DNA of 64,000 bases. Origin: Streptomyces sp. NBC_00459 (GTDB taxonomy: Bacteria; Actinomycetota; Actinomycetes; Streptomycetales; Streptomycetaceae). The position numbers and the translations under genes are program-made. Shown in pieces: positions 45,986 through 53,617 of the stretch. Location: contig NZ_CP107903.1 in the NCBI RefSeq assembly GCF_036013955.1, positions 3,348,001 through 3,412,000 on the forward strand, given 5' to 3'. Numbering within the stretch: position 1 is the first letter of the stretch; every line of letters starts with the position of its first letter. The notes beneath the pieces are model-generated. The model was not told where the DNA came from. It did no database searches and saw only the letters and a list, made by a program, of their open reading frames with translations.

Positions 45986-47431
45986 ATGCCAGGCTTCGTA
46001 GGCCGCACATCCGAGCTGGTCACGCTGAACCGGCACCTCGACTGGGTACGCGCCGGCCGCGGCGACCAGCGCGGCCGTGCCCTTCTGCTCCGCGGCCGGC
46101 GTCGGGTCGGGAAGTCGCGGCTCGTGGACCTCTTCTGTGAGCGCGCCCAGGTGCCGTACGTCGTCCACCAAGCCACCCGCGGTGAGGACGCCCACCGGGA
46201 ACGGACCCGCTTCCTCACCGAGGTCCGGCACTCCTCGCTGCCTGACACCGCCCTCCTGGCCGGCGTCACGACTGTCACCGATTGGGACACCGCTCTGCGC
46301 CAGCTCGCGGCGGTACTCCCGGACGACGCTCCCAGCATCGTCGTACTCGACGAGCTGCCCTGGATGCTCGAAGGCGACCCGGTGCTGGAGGGCACTCTGC
46401 AGACCGTGTGGGACAGGGTTCTGAGCCGCAAGCCCGTACTGCTCATCCTCATCGGCAGCGATCTGGCGATGATGGAGCAACTCTCCGCCTACGGCCGCCC
46501 CTTCCACCAGCGAGGGGCCGAGATGGTACTCGCGCCACTCTCCCCCTCCGAAGTCATGGCAATGACCGGGCTCCCCGCCGCGGATGCCTTCGACGCCCAT
46601 CTGATCACCGGCGGCCTGCCCCTCATCTGCCAGGAGTGGCAGGAAGGCGAGAGCCGCATCGACTTCCTCTCCCGCGCCCTCGACGACCCCACCTCCCCCC
46701 TCCTGGTATCCGCCGAGCGGGCACTGGCCGCCGAGTTCCCCACCGCACTTCAGGCCAGGCACGTGCTCTCCGTGATCGGCAGCGGAGAGCGGACGTTCGG
46801 GACGATCGCCGCGAAGGCCGGAGCGGCTGATCGACCGCTCCCGCCCGGCTCCCTCAATCCCGCCCTGCACACCCTCGCGGGCAAACGACTCGTCGCCGTC
46901 GACGCTCCTCTCTCCACCCGCCCCGGAGACCGTGACCGCCGCTACCGGGTCGCCGATCCCTACCTCCGGTTCTGGCTCGCCTTCCTGGAGCAGGGGATCC
47001 CGGAGATCGAGCGCGGGCGCGGGCGGATCGTGGCCGAGGCGGTCGAACGCGGGTGGACCTCGTGGCGCGGGCGGGTGATCGAACCCGTGGTGAGGGAGTC
47101 GCTGGCCAGGCTGCTCCCCGACAACACGTGGCCGCAGGTGCGGGAAGTGGGCGGCTGGTGGCCTCGTACGAACAATCCCGAGGTCGACCTGGTGGGGGCG
47201 GACCGGTCGCCCGCACGCGAGATCGGCTTCGTCGGCTCGATCAAGTGGTACGAGCGCGGCTCCTTCGACCACCGCGCCCTGGCCGCGCTGGCCCGGGACG
47301 CCCTGGCCGTACCCGGTGCCGACGAGGACACTCCGCTGATGGCGGTGTCCCGCTCCGGGTTCACGGTGGACGGGCTGACAGCGACGTACGGGCCCGAACA
47401 GCTCATGGAGGCCTGGACTTCCGCGGCATGA
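45986..47431 (+). CDS. DUF234-type AAA ATPase
   Basis: This 481-residue protein matches the archaeal-type ATPase group that ends in a DUF234 nuclease-like domain. Walker A is RGRRRVGKSRL (about 32-42) and Walker B is SIVVLDELPW (about 115-124). A winged-helix-like middle follows, then YRVADPYLRFW at about 315. The C-terminal part has EVDLVGADRS and EIGFVGSIKW, spaced like a PD-(D/E)xK nuclease core (Glu/Asp, then Glu-x-Lys-like). The biological role of this family is not settled; mobile-element and defence links have been suggested. The start ATG has GAGG 7 nt upstream and an AT-rich palindromic promoter. Confidence 0.75.
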   Translation: MPGFVGRTSELVTLNRHLDWVRAGRGDQRGRALLLRGRRRVGKSRLVDLFCERAQVPYVVHQATRGEDAHRERTRFLTEVRHSSLPDTALLAGVTTVTDWDTALRQLAAVLPDDAPSIVVLDELPWMLEGDPVLEGTLQTVWDRVLSRKPVLLILIGSDLAMMEQLSAYGRPFHQRGAEMVLAPLSPSEVMAMTGLPAADAFDAHLITGGLPLICQEWQEGESRIDFLSRALDDPTSPLLVSAERALAAEFPTALQARHVLSVIGSGERTFGTIAAKAGAADRPLPPGSLNPALHTLAGKRLVAVDAPLSTRPGDRDRRYRVADPYLRFWLAFLEQGIPEIERGRGRIVAEAVERGWTSWRGRVIEPVVRESLARLLPDNTWPQVREVGGWWPRTNNPEVDLVGADRSPAREIGFVGSIKWYERGSFDHRALAALARDALAVPGADEDTPLMAVSRSGFTVDGLTATYGPEQLMEAWTSAA

Positions 47432-47632
47432 GCGCCCTACCCAGGCCGCAGCCACAGGAGTGCCGGTCCAGGAGGGTGCCCGGAGCGCTTCCACCGGGGC
47501 CATCTGTGCCGCCCGGCCCACAGCGGAGCGGCCGGACGGACGCATGGTCCGCACTCTCACACCCGGCGCGTACGAGGACGCCGGTGTGATGGCCGTGCAT
47601 CCGGACGGCACGGCCTGACGGCAGACACGGCG
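47432..47632. other. Gap with a possible gene remnant
   Basis: On the plus strand one frame ends at about 47618 with a plausible short C-terminus (GRMVRTLTPGAYEDAG followed by VMAVHPDGTA). It has no convincing start, so I take it as a gene remnant or chance. No terminator is obvious. Confidence 0.3.
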
Positions 47633-48121
47633 TCACCATCCCCGCGCGTACTCCGCCCAGATCGTCTTGCCTGGCCCGTCCACGCGCGGGTGCCAGTCCC
47701 AACGGGTGGCCAGCCGCGATACGAGGAGCAGCCCACGGCCGCCTTCCTCGGCGCCGCCGGTCCCCGGGACGGCGGCCGGGCGCCGGGGCAGCCGTTCGGC
47801 GCGGGTGTCGGTGACCTCGACGCGGACGGTACGGCCGTCGGCCGTGACGTGCACGCGGAGATGGAAGTCCCGGCCGGGGACGTGACCGTGGAGTACGGCG
47901 TTGGCGGTGAGCTCGCCGACGATCAGTACGAGGGTGTCGTGCGCGTCGGTGTCGTACGGGATGCCCCACGCGTCGAGGCGCAGCGCCGTCAGGCGGCGGG
48001 CGAGGCGGGCTCCTCGGGGCGTGGAGGTGAAGCGCATCTCGAAGACGCGGGCGGGGGTGGCGGGTTGGGCGGCGCCGGTGGGGTCTGCGGAGGCTGCGGG
48101 GACTGCGGGTTTGGTCGTCAC
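47633..48121 (-). CDS. HATPase-type ATP-binding regulatory protein
   Basis: This 162-residue protein resembles the RsbW/SpoIIAB-like histidine-kinase ATPase domains that abound in Streptomyces and often act as anti-sigma or signalling kinases. The N-box is IVGELTANAVLHG (about 65-77) and the G-box is GGRGLLLVSRLA (about 132-143). The start is the GTG at 48121; the frame is open further upstream but crosses the divergent regulator region. It forms the common Streptomyces trio with the XRE regulator and DUF397 protein transcribed the other way. The partner it controls is unknown. Confidence 0.8.
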   Translation of the reverse strand: MTTKPAVPAASADPTGAAQPATPARVFEMRFTSTPRGARLARRLTALRLDAWGIPYDTDAHDTLVLIVGELTANAVLHGHVPGRDFHLRVHVTADGRTVRVEVTDTRAERLPRRPAAVPGTGGAEEGGRGLLLVSRLATRWDWHPRVDGPGKTIWAEYARGW

Positions 48122-48268
48122 ACCGACAACGGTGTCGCCGGTCGCGTAGCGTGACCAGTGGTGACACACCGACGCGGCTCGGTTGTACGCGCGGTGCCGG
48201 TACGGGTACGAGGCGCGCGGCGTTACGGCGTCCGGTGGGCGGGCGTTGGGTTCGGGAGGCGGTTGGCG

Positions 48269-49216
48269 ATGACCGAGGGTACGGCGGTTTCGGGGTCGGA
48301 GGCGAGGAGCCGGGTGCTTCCGGATGGCGGTGGCGAAGGCTCCGAGGACGGTGGGGTGGTGAGCCTCGGGGACGGGTGGGAGAACGACGACGAGGGCGGG
48401 CGGCGGCCGGAGGACGGGGCCGGGAAGGGGTTCGTCGTCGCGTTCGGGCAGACCATGAAGACGTGGCGGGTACGGGCGGGGATGGACCGCGAGGAGTTCG
48501 GGCGCCGCATCGGGTACTCGTCGGCGACGGTGGCCTCTTACGAGCAAGGCCGGCGGATTCCCTCACCGAAGACGATCGACCGGGCGGACGAAGCGGTGGG
48601 CGCGGGTGGGTTGTTGAGCGTGTGGAAGGAGGAGGTGGAGAAGGCTCAGTATCCCGTGTTCTTCCAGGGGATGGCGGCACTGGAGAAGGAGTGCCTTGAA
48701 CTGCTCATGTATGACACGCATGTTGTCAACGGCCTCCTCCAGAACGAGGATTACATGAGGTCCTTGCTCGCCATGCGGCGTCCGTCCCTGGACCAGGAGA
48801 TCATCGAGCAGCGAGTAGCGGCACGGCTGGCTCGGCACGACATCTTCGACCGGCGGCCCTCACCACTGTTGAGCTTCGTGATGGATGAGGCGGTACTAAG
48901 GCACCGATACGGCGGCCAGGACGTGGTGCGTGGGCAGTTGGAACATCTGCTCCTGATCGGCGAGAAGCGAAACGTCGAGATCCAGGTCATGCCGATCGAC
49001 TGCGAGGACAACGCGGGTGTGAACGGGCCGTTCACAGTCGTCACGCGGAAGGACGGCAAGAAGTTCGTGTACGCCGAGACACACGCCACCAGCACGCTGG
49101 AGACCGACCCGGAACAGACGGTTCTCGCCGCCGCCCGCTATGGGATCATCCGATCACAGGCTCTCACTCCGCGAGAGTCGATGAGGTTCATCGAAGGGTT
49201 GCTGGGATCGCTATGA
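48269..49216 (+). CDS. XRE regulator with DUF5753-type domain
   Basis: The ATG at 48269 is supported by GGGAGG 9 nt upstream and gives 315 residues. After an acidic disordered N-terminus (1-55) comes a helix-turn-helix (about 60-115, with REEFGRRIGYSSATVASYEQGRRIPS). Then follows the roughly 180-residue effector domain typical of Streptomyces XRE proteins paired with DUF397 (PVFFQGMAALEKEC and later EIQVMPIDCEDNAGV). Members such as BldB-linked and WhiJ-like regulators control development or antibiotic genes together with the DUF397 partner. It overlaps the DUF397 gene by 4 nt. Its targets are not visible here. Confidence 0.85.
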   Translation: MTEGTAVSGSEARSRVLPDGGGEGSEDGGVVSLGDGWENDDEGGRRPEDGAGKGFVVAFGQTMKTWRVRAGMDREEFGRRIGYSSATVASYEQGRRIPSPKTIDRADEAVGAGGLLSVWKEEVEKAQYPVFFQGMAALEKECLELLMYDTHVVNGLLQNEDYMRSLLAMRRPSLDQEIIEQRVAARLARHDIFDRRPSPLLSFVMDEAVLRHRYGGQDVVRGQLEHLLLIGEKRNVEIQVMPIDCEDNAGVNGPFTVVTRKDGKKFVYAETHATSTLETDPEQTVLAAARYGIIRSQALTPRESMRFIEGLLGSL

Positions 49217-49413
49217 ACAACGCTGAATCCTCGACCGTCGCTTCCGGCCTCGCCTGGTTCAAGAGCAGCTACAGCGGAACCGAGGGCGGCCAGTGTGTAG
49301 AGGTCGCGGCCGGTACGGCAGTTGTGCACGTCCGGGACTCCAAGGCCGTGGCCGGGCCCGTGTTCACGGTGTCGCGTGAGGCGTGGGCGAGGTTCGTCGG
49401 GCGGAGCGTCTGA
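49213..49413 (+). CDS. DUF397 protein
   Basis: This 66-residue protein has the DUF397 pattern: WFKSSYSGTEGGQCVEVA, then VHVRDSK and FTVSREAWARFV. Such proteins are small partners of the preceding XRE regulator type and may act as antagonists of its DNA binding. The ATG overlaps the regulator stop (ATGA), so the two are co-translated. Confidence 0.9.
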   Translation: MNNAESSTVASGLAWFKSSYSGTEGGQCVEVAAGTAVVHVRDSKAVAGPVFTVSREAWARFVGRSV

Positions 49414-49442
49414 CAAACCCCGCCCACCCCTGACCAGCTCGC

Positions 49443-50306
49443 TCAGCCGGCCTCGGCAAGCAGGGCGAGCTGGGCCTGGACCAGGGCGGCCGGGAGGGTG
49501 AAGGCATCCCCGGTGGCCCGGGAAGCCAGGTTCGTGGCGGGGAAGTAGCCAACCGTGCCGCCCTCCCGGACCACGACCACCCGCACCGGTCCGCTCACCC
49601 CATCGACCACGACAGTCAGGGTCGCCGCGATCACCTCGTCCGCACCGCCGGTACCGGCAGGCGCTCCCGTCTTCTGCACCTTGACGGTCTTCACCCGATC
49701 CTTGCCAGCCACCGTGTACACGAACCCGCCCGCCGCGCACTCCGGCACCGCCCGGCCAATGTCGGCCATCACGGCCTTCGCCGCCGTCTCCTGCCCGTAC
49801 GAGGCCAGCGAGACGAAGGAGGTCGTGAAGTCCAGCGCCGCAGCCGCCAGTTCCTCGTCCGACGGGTGCGCCCCCAGATCCGCCTCGGGCGTCTCCTGCG
49901 GCCCGATCCACATCCGCCGCACCACCGACACCGGCGCCCCCAGCACCGACCCGGCCTGCACCGCCGCCAACGGCGTACACACCGCCTCCTCGGCGACCAC
50001 CGTCCCGGCATTGGGGAAGTCCCGGTCCGACACCTGCGCCGTCACCGACCCCCCGGCAACCGCCTGCCCGTCCGCCAGCGCGACCGCCTCCAGCCCCTCC
50101 GGCGACAGAGCGACCATCCCCGCGCCCGCGCTTCCAACCTCACCCGCCACGGCCGACGCCGACACCTCCGCCTCCGCGGAAACAGCAGCCGCCACATCGT
50201 CACCGTCGTCCGGCTCGCCCCCGGAGCCCGAACACCCCGCCAGCAACAACCCCGCGAGCACCCCGGCCGCCGCAACTCCCCTACACCGCACAGCACTTCT
50301 CACCAT
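49443..50306 (-). CDS. Lipoprotein, sensor-domain-like (paralogue A)
   Basis: From the ATG at 50306 (GAGGGG 6 nt upstream) the 287-residue product has a lipoprotein signal (AGLLLAGCSGSG, Cys at about 25), a short acidic linker and a secreted alpha/beta domain. It shares layout and blocks with the next gene (LASYG with LASYA; AAGGFVYTV with CAGGFQWTV; GDAFTLPAALV with GEDFTFPADLV), so the two are tandem paralogues. The fold resembles extracellular sensor domains of actinobacterial Ser/Thr kinases, but I am not sure of the family and cannot name a ligand. Two Cys (about 112 and 189) could form a disulfide. Confidence 0.75.
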   Translation of the reverse strand: MVRSAVRCRGVAAAGVLAGLLLAGCSGSGGEPDDGDDVAAAVSAEAEVSASAVAGEVGSAGAGMVALSPEGLEAVALADGQAVAGGSVTAQVSDRDFPNAGTVVAEEAVCTPLAAVQAGSVLGAPVSVVRRMWIGPQETPEADLGAHPSDEELAAAALDFTTSFVSLASYGQETAAKAVMADIGRAVPECAAGGFVYTVAGKDRVKTVKVQKTGAPAGTGGADEVIAATLTVVVDGVSGPVRVVVVREGGTVGYFPATNLASRATGDAFTLPAALVQAQLALLAEAG

Positions 50307-50352
50307 GACCCCGCCCCTCTCTCCCGCCACATCCCGGCCGCCGCCTATCGCC

Positions 50353-50404
50353 CCGCACCCCCGCACACGGCCGCCTGACGCGTCGGCCCCGTGCGGGGGT
50401 GCGG
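50353..50404. terminator. Terminator-like inverted repeat between paralogues
   Basis: A perfect 14-bp inverted repeat (50353-50366 with 50391-50404) has a 24-nt loop and lies 11 nt after the stop of paralogue B on the minus strand. It separates transcription of the two lipoprotein genes. Confidence 0.7.
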
Positions 50405-50415
50405 TGTCAAGCGGG

Positions 50416-51195
50416 TCAGGCCAACTTGCCGGCCTGGGCGGTCACAAGGTCTGCCGGAAAGGTGAAGTCCTCGCCGGAGGTCATGGCCGCCACGTTGGCA
50501 ACCGTGAAGTGGGCGAGGGTGGCCCCGTCGCGGAAGACGACCACCTTCCACGGGGCGTCGACGCCATCGATCGGGGTGACGGCGGTGAACGCGACCGCCC
50601 CTTCACCAGCCTTCGGCGCTGTGCCCTCGGTGACCTTGCTCGCGTCCAGCTGCTCGGAGCCGACAGTCCACTGGAAGCCGCCCGCGCAAGCGGTGACCGC
50701 GTCGGCGACGGACTTCAACGCGGCAGTGGCCTCGTCGACGCTCGCGTAGGAGGCGAGGGTCACCGTGCCGGTGTTGATGTCCAGTGCGGCACCACTTCCA
50801 CCGGTCACCCGCCGGTGCGTGGTCGCCGCCGGCTCCCCCACCGCGGTCCCGGCCACCGCACGCCCCAACGGCGCGCATTCCTCCCCACTCACCTTCACCC
50901 CGTCGGCGGCAGTGATCTCGGCCTTCACGGGGGTGGTCACCTCGTACCCGGTCAGATCCGCCTTGGCCAGCGCTGCCGACTCCAACTCGCCGGACGTCAA
51001 CGGCTTGACGGCGGAGGCTGCGGCCGTGGTCTCTGCGGCGGACGCCGACGTGGAGACATCGGCGTCGACGGAGTCACCGCTGTCCGAGCTGCCGCAGCCG
51101 CTGAGCACCACAAGGGACACCAGGACGCAAGCAGCCACGGCACCCGTACGGGCCCGGGCGATGGAACGAGAGTGACGTATACCGGAGTTGTTCAC
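50416..51195 (-). CDS. Lipoprotein, sensor-domain-like (paralogue B)
   Basis: This is a 259-residue lipoprotein related to the gene at 49443. The signal is VLVSLVVLSGCGSS (Cys at about 34), followed by a Ser/Asp/Ala/Thr linker and an alpha/beta domain with two Cys at about 107 and 172. The start is uncertain: GTG at 51195 fits the signal length but has no clear ribosome site, and an in-frame GTG at 51222 is an alternative. A perfect 14-bp palindrome lies 123 nt upstream. The role is unknown; the tandem pair with diverged mature domains suggests ligand-specific surface sensors. Confidence 0.72.
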   Translation of the reverse strand: MNNSGIRHSRSIARARTGAVAACVLVSLVVLSGCGSSDSGDSVDADVSTSASAAETTAAASAVKPLTSGELESAALAKADLTGYEVTTPVKAEITAADGVKVSGEECAPLGRAVAGTAVGEPAATTHRRVTGGSGAALDINTGTVTLASYASVDEATAALKSVADAVTACAGGFQWTVGSEQLDASKVTEGTAPKAGEGAVAFTAVTPIDGVDAPWKVVVFRDGATLAHFTVANVAAMTSGEDFTFPADLVTAQAGKLA

Positions 51196-51317
51196 GATGT
51201 GCTTAGTTCGCTTTCCCTGTCGCACTGCCCATGACTGACACACCGCCAGCCAAACCTGTTCCCACACCACGCCGCCCACACGACGACCCGGCCAACCACA
51301 CATCGACGTAGTCCCCC

Positions 51318-51331
51318 CGCAGAATTCTGCG
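51318..51331. promoter_or_regulatory. Perfect 14-bp palindrome CGCAGAATTCTGCG
   Basis: The palindrome lies between the Imm1-like gene and lipoprotein B, upstream of the latter. It is flanked by a wider TCGACG/CGTCGA repeat (51303-51308 with 51339-51344). It is a candidate operator for paralogue B. Confidence 0.45.
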
Positions 51332-51380
51332 AGCCCGCCGTCGAGTTGCACCAACCACAACCCCGTAAGTGGTCACCGCA

Positions 51381-51824
51381 TCACCAAGTGTCCACTTCCT
51401 GCCACTCGACGCAGGTAGGGCGCTGCCCTCCCGAGGACAGGAACTCCTTGAGGGCCTGGCACACAACAGCAATGGGAATCTCCGAATAGGCCGGGAACTC
51501 CGTCATCTGCCCCTGGATGTAATACACAGGTTTAGCCCGACCAGTGGACGGTCCCCGTGTCGCAACGTTCCCGCTTCCGTCCATGAAGGAGAGGACTCCT
51601 ACCTGAAGGTCCTTGTCGACTCCCGCCATGAGTTCGTGATCGGGATCCCCGAAAGCCGGGAGGAGGTCCCGCTCCGTGGAGTGGATCTGCGCCAGATTCT
51701 CAGAGGCCGGGCCCGTCAGAAGTGAACTGATCAGAGCATCGACGTCCTCGGACGTGCTGAGAAAATCCGGCTTCCCTCCGTGCTCCAGCCGGTACCGTAC
51801 TTCGGCGCGCACCTTCATGATCAA
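51381..51824 (-). CDS. Imm1-like immunity protein
   Basis: This is probably the antidote to the deaminase-tipped toxin fragment directly upstream. The 147 residues follow the Imm1 pattern: AEVRYRLEHGG near the start, a central VGVLSF strand, PVYYIQGQ, then FPAYSEIP and a C-terminal RPTCVEWQEV. Imm1 proteins commonly sit after SCP1.201-type deaminase toxins, which is the arrangement here. The start may be TTG at 51824 (GGAGGG 5 nt upstream, TTGA overlap with the toxin stop) or ATG at 51818 with an 11-nt spacer. Translation is coupled to the toxin in either case. Confidence 0.75.
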   Translation of the reverse strand: MIMKVRAEVRYRLEHGGKPDFLSTSEDVDALISSLLTGPASENLAQIHSTERDLLPAFGDPDHELMAGVDKDLQVGVLSFMDGSGNVATRGPSTGRAKPVYYIQGQMTEFPAYSEIPIAVVCQALKEFLSSGGQRPTCVEWQEVDTW

Positions 51825-53617
51825 CTCGACCCTCCGTAAGTTCGACGTCCGCCCCCTGGCCAGTGCACCGTGAGTGTGCGGTTACTGCCAAGCAGGCCAT
51901 TCAGAACGTCGTCGCATCCCATTCTGACCGTGCACGGGCCTGTCGGGTAATTGATGAACAGATCAGCATGGCCGACGCCGTCCCGCTGCATGGCGGCAGC
52001 AAACTTCTGCTCAACATCCACAGCGCGCCCGGACTTGGCATTTCCCGGCAAACGACCCTGCTGACGCAGCGTTGAATTGACCCAGTCGACCAAGTCACCA
52101 TCGTCCCCGAGGCCACTCGTCAGCCCTTCGTACCTCGTGCCATCAGCTGCCACGGCGTGACCAGACGTCGCACCTCCCTGATATTCAGGGAGTCTGGCCA
52201 TTTCTTCGTCGACGTTGACCGACGACGATTCATCGCAGTTGTGGACGAGTACCGGTGCGGCCCCCGCCAGCACATAGTAGGTGTGGACGTTACTGACAGT
52301 CAGGTCATGCGTGACCTGCGTCTTGATGTACCGGCTGACCGCGGTGATCTGGACGTGGGTGCCGGCGCTCGTCTGGAGCCACTGGCCGGACTCCAGGCTG
52401 CCGCCCTCCACCCAAGTGCCGTCGGTGGGGTCGGCGGCGGGGTCGGTGACCCAGAAAGGGTGAGTGTCAGTGGTCGTCAGCTTCGACGTCGTACCGTCGG
52501 CCGTCTTGACGGTCAGGACGGTGAAGTCCTTGTCGTCGTAGGTGGTGATGGTCGCTGCGGCGGTCTCCGTGCCCGAGGTCGTCGACGTCTCGGGGTCGTT
52601 GGCGGCCAGCTCGTCGCCGTTCTCGACGTCCTCGATGGCCTTGGTGGTGCCGTCCGCCATCAACACCTGGGTACCGGGCAGGAAGCTGTGGGGCCTGGGG
52701 CAGGACGCGCCCGAACCACTGTCGTCGGCGTCCGTGCTGTCCCCGCCGTCGGCGCCGTTGTCCTTGGCCCTCTTCGCGCCGTTGGACTTGGCAGCGGCGG
52801 ATGCCTTGGTCTGTTCCGCCTTGCCGGCCGTGCCCTTGGAACCCGTGCCGGTCTTCTTCTTCGCGGCGGCCTTCGCCGCCAGGGCCTTCTCCTTGGCCTT
52901 CTTCAACGCCTCGGCGGCCTTGCGTTTCGCCTCGGCCTTGGCCCGCTGGACGGCGGCCTTCGCCGCCTTCAGCGAGGCGATGGTCTTGCGGGCGACATCC
53001 TTCGCCTTGTTCAGGGCCTTGATGCCGCTGATGATCCGGCCGACGACCTTGGCGACCTTGTAGGCGAGCTTGAAGACCTTCGTCCACGGGATGGCATCCA
53101 CCAGGAGAGAGCCGCAGGCCCACAGGTCACCCTGCGTGAAGCAGCCCATGACGTCGTCCCAGCCGATGAACTCCTTGAACAGGGCCCAGCCGTACGTCCG
53201 CACGATGTCCGCGACCGACCCGGAAAGGATCTTCTCCTGCGCGGCGATCTGCGCGTCCAAAGCCGCCTCGGCCGCGTCGAAGGTCGAGGCAGTGGAGGTC
53301 AGACCAGTCGGGTCCGCGTGCGTGACGGGATTGTTGTTGGCGTAGTTGTAGCCGTTGGCCTGGAGCGGGTCGGTGAGATCCAGGACCGGGTCGGCCGACA
53401 GGAACCGGCCCGTCGACGGGTCGTACTCGCGCGCCCCCAGATGGGTCAGGCCTGTGGTGTTGTCGTCCGTGCCGCCCACATAACCGGTGTGGGAGCGGAA
53501 GTTGGAGCTCTCCGTACGCTCGTTGCCGTACGGGTCGAGCCGCGAGAACTGGACCTGGTTGCCGGTGGCGAGCTTGATCGGCAAGCAGAGCACCATCACC
53601 CTGTCCGCCAAGGCCAC
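51821..53617 (-). CDS. 5'-truncated RHS/HINT toxin, SCP1.201-like deaminase tip
   Basis: This is the C-terminal part of a large RHS polymorphic toxin. Recognisable RHS sequence begins near 53577 (DPYGNERTES, YDPSTGRFLSADP, NPVTHADPTGL); the 12 codons before it are antisense to the gene on the other strand and are not RHS. A Lys/Ala helical linker follows. A HINT self-cleaving domain comes next (SFLPGTQVLMADG to VLVHNC; first residue Ser and not Cys). The last 125 residues look like an SCP1.201/DddA-type deaminase: VDVEQKFAAAM, LFINYPTGPCTVRMGC, LTVHWPGGG. The usual HxE is DVE here, so the His zinc ligand is replaced by Asp. The N-terminal export and shell parts are missing. Without them the fragment is probably silent, or a donor cassette protected by its Imm1 gene. 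Confidence 0.75.
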   Translation of the reverse strand: MALADRVMVLCLPIKLATGNQVQFSRLDPYGNERTESSNFRSHTGYVGGTDDNTTGLTHLGAREYDPSTGRFLSADPVLDLTDPLQANGYNYANNNPVTHADPTGLTSTASTFDAAEAALDAQIAAQEKILSGSVADIVRTYGWALFKEFIGWDDVMGCFTQGDLWACGSLLVDAIPWTKVFKLAYKVAKVVGRIISGIKALNKAKDVARKTIASLKAAKAAVQRAKAEAKRKAAEALKKAKEKALAAKAAAKKKTGTGSKGTAGKAEQTKASAAAKSNGAKRAKDNGADGGDSTDADDSGSGASCPRPHSFLPGTQVLMADGTTKAIEDVENGDELAANDPETSTTSGTETAAATITTYDDKDFTVLTVKTADGTTSKLTTTDTHPFWVTDPAADPTDGTWVEGGSLESGQWLQTSAGTHVQITAVSRYIKTQVTHDLTVSNVHTYYVLAGAAPVLVHNCDESSSVNVDEEMARLPEYQGGATSGHAVAADGTRYEGLTSGLGDDGDLVDWVNSTLRQQGRLPGNAKSGRAVDVEQKFAAAMQRDGVGHADLFINYPTGPCTVRMGCDDVLNGLLGSNRTLTVHWPGGGRRTYGGSS

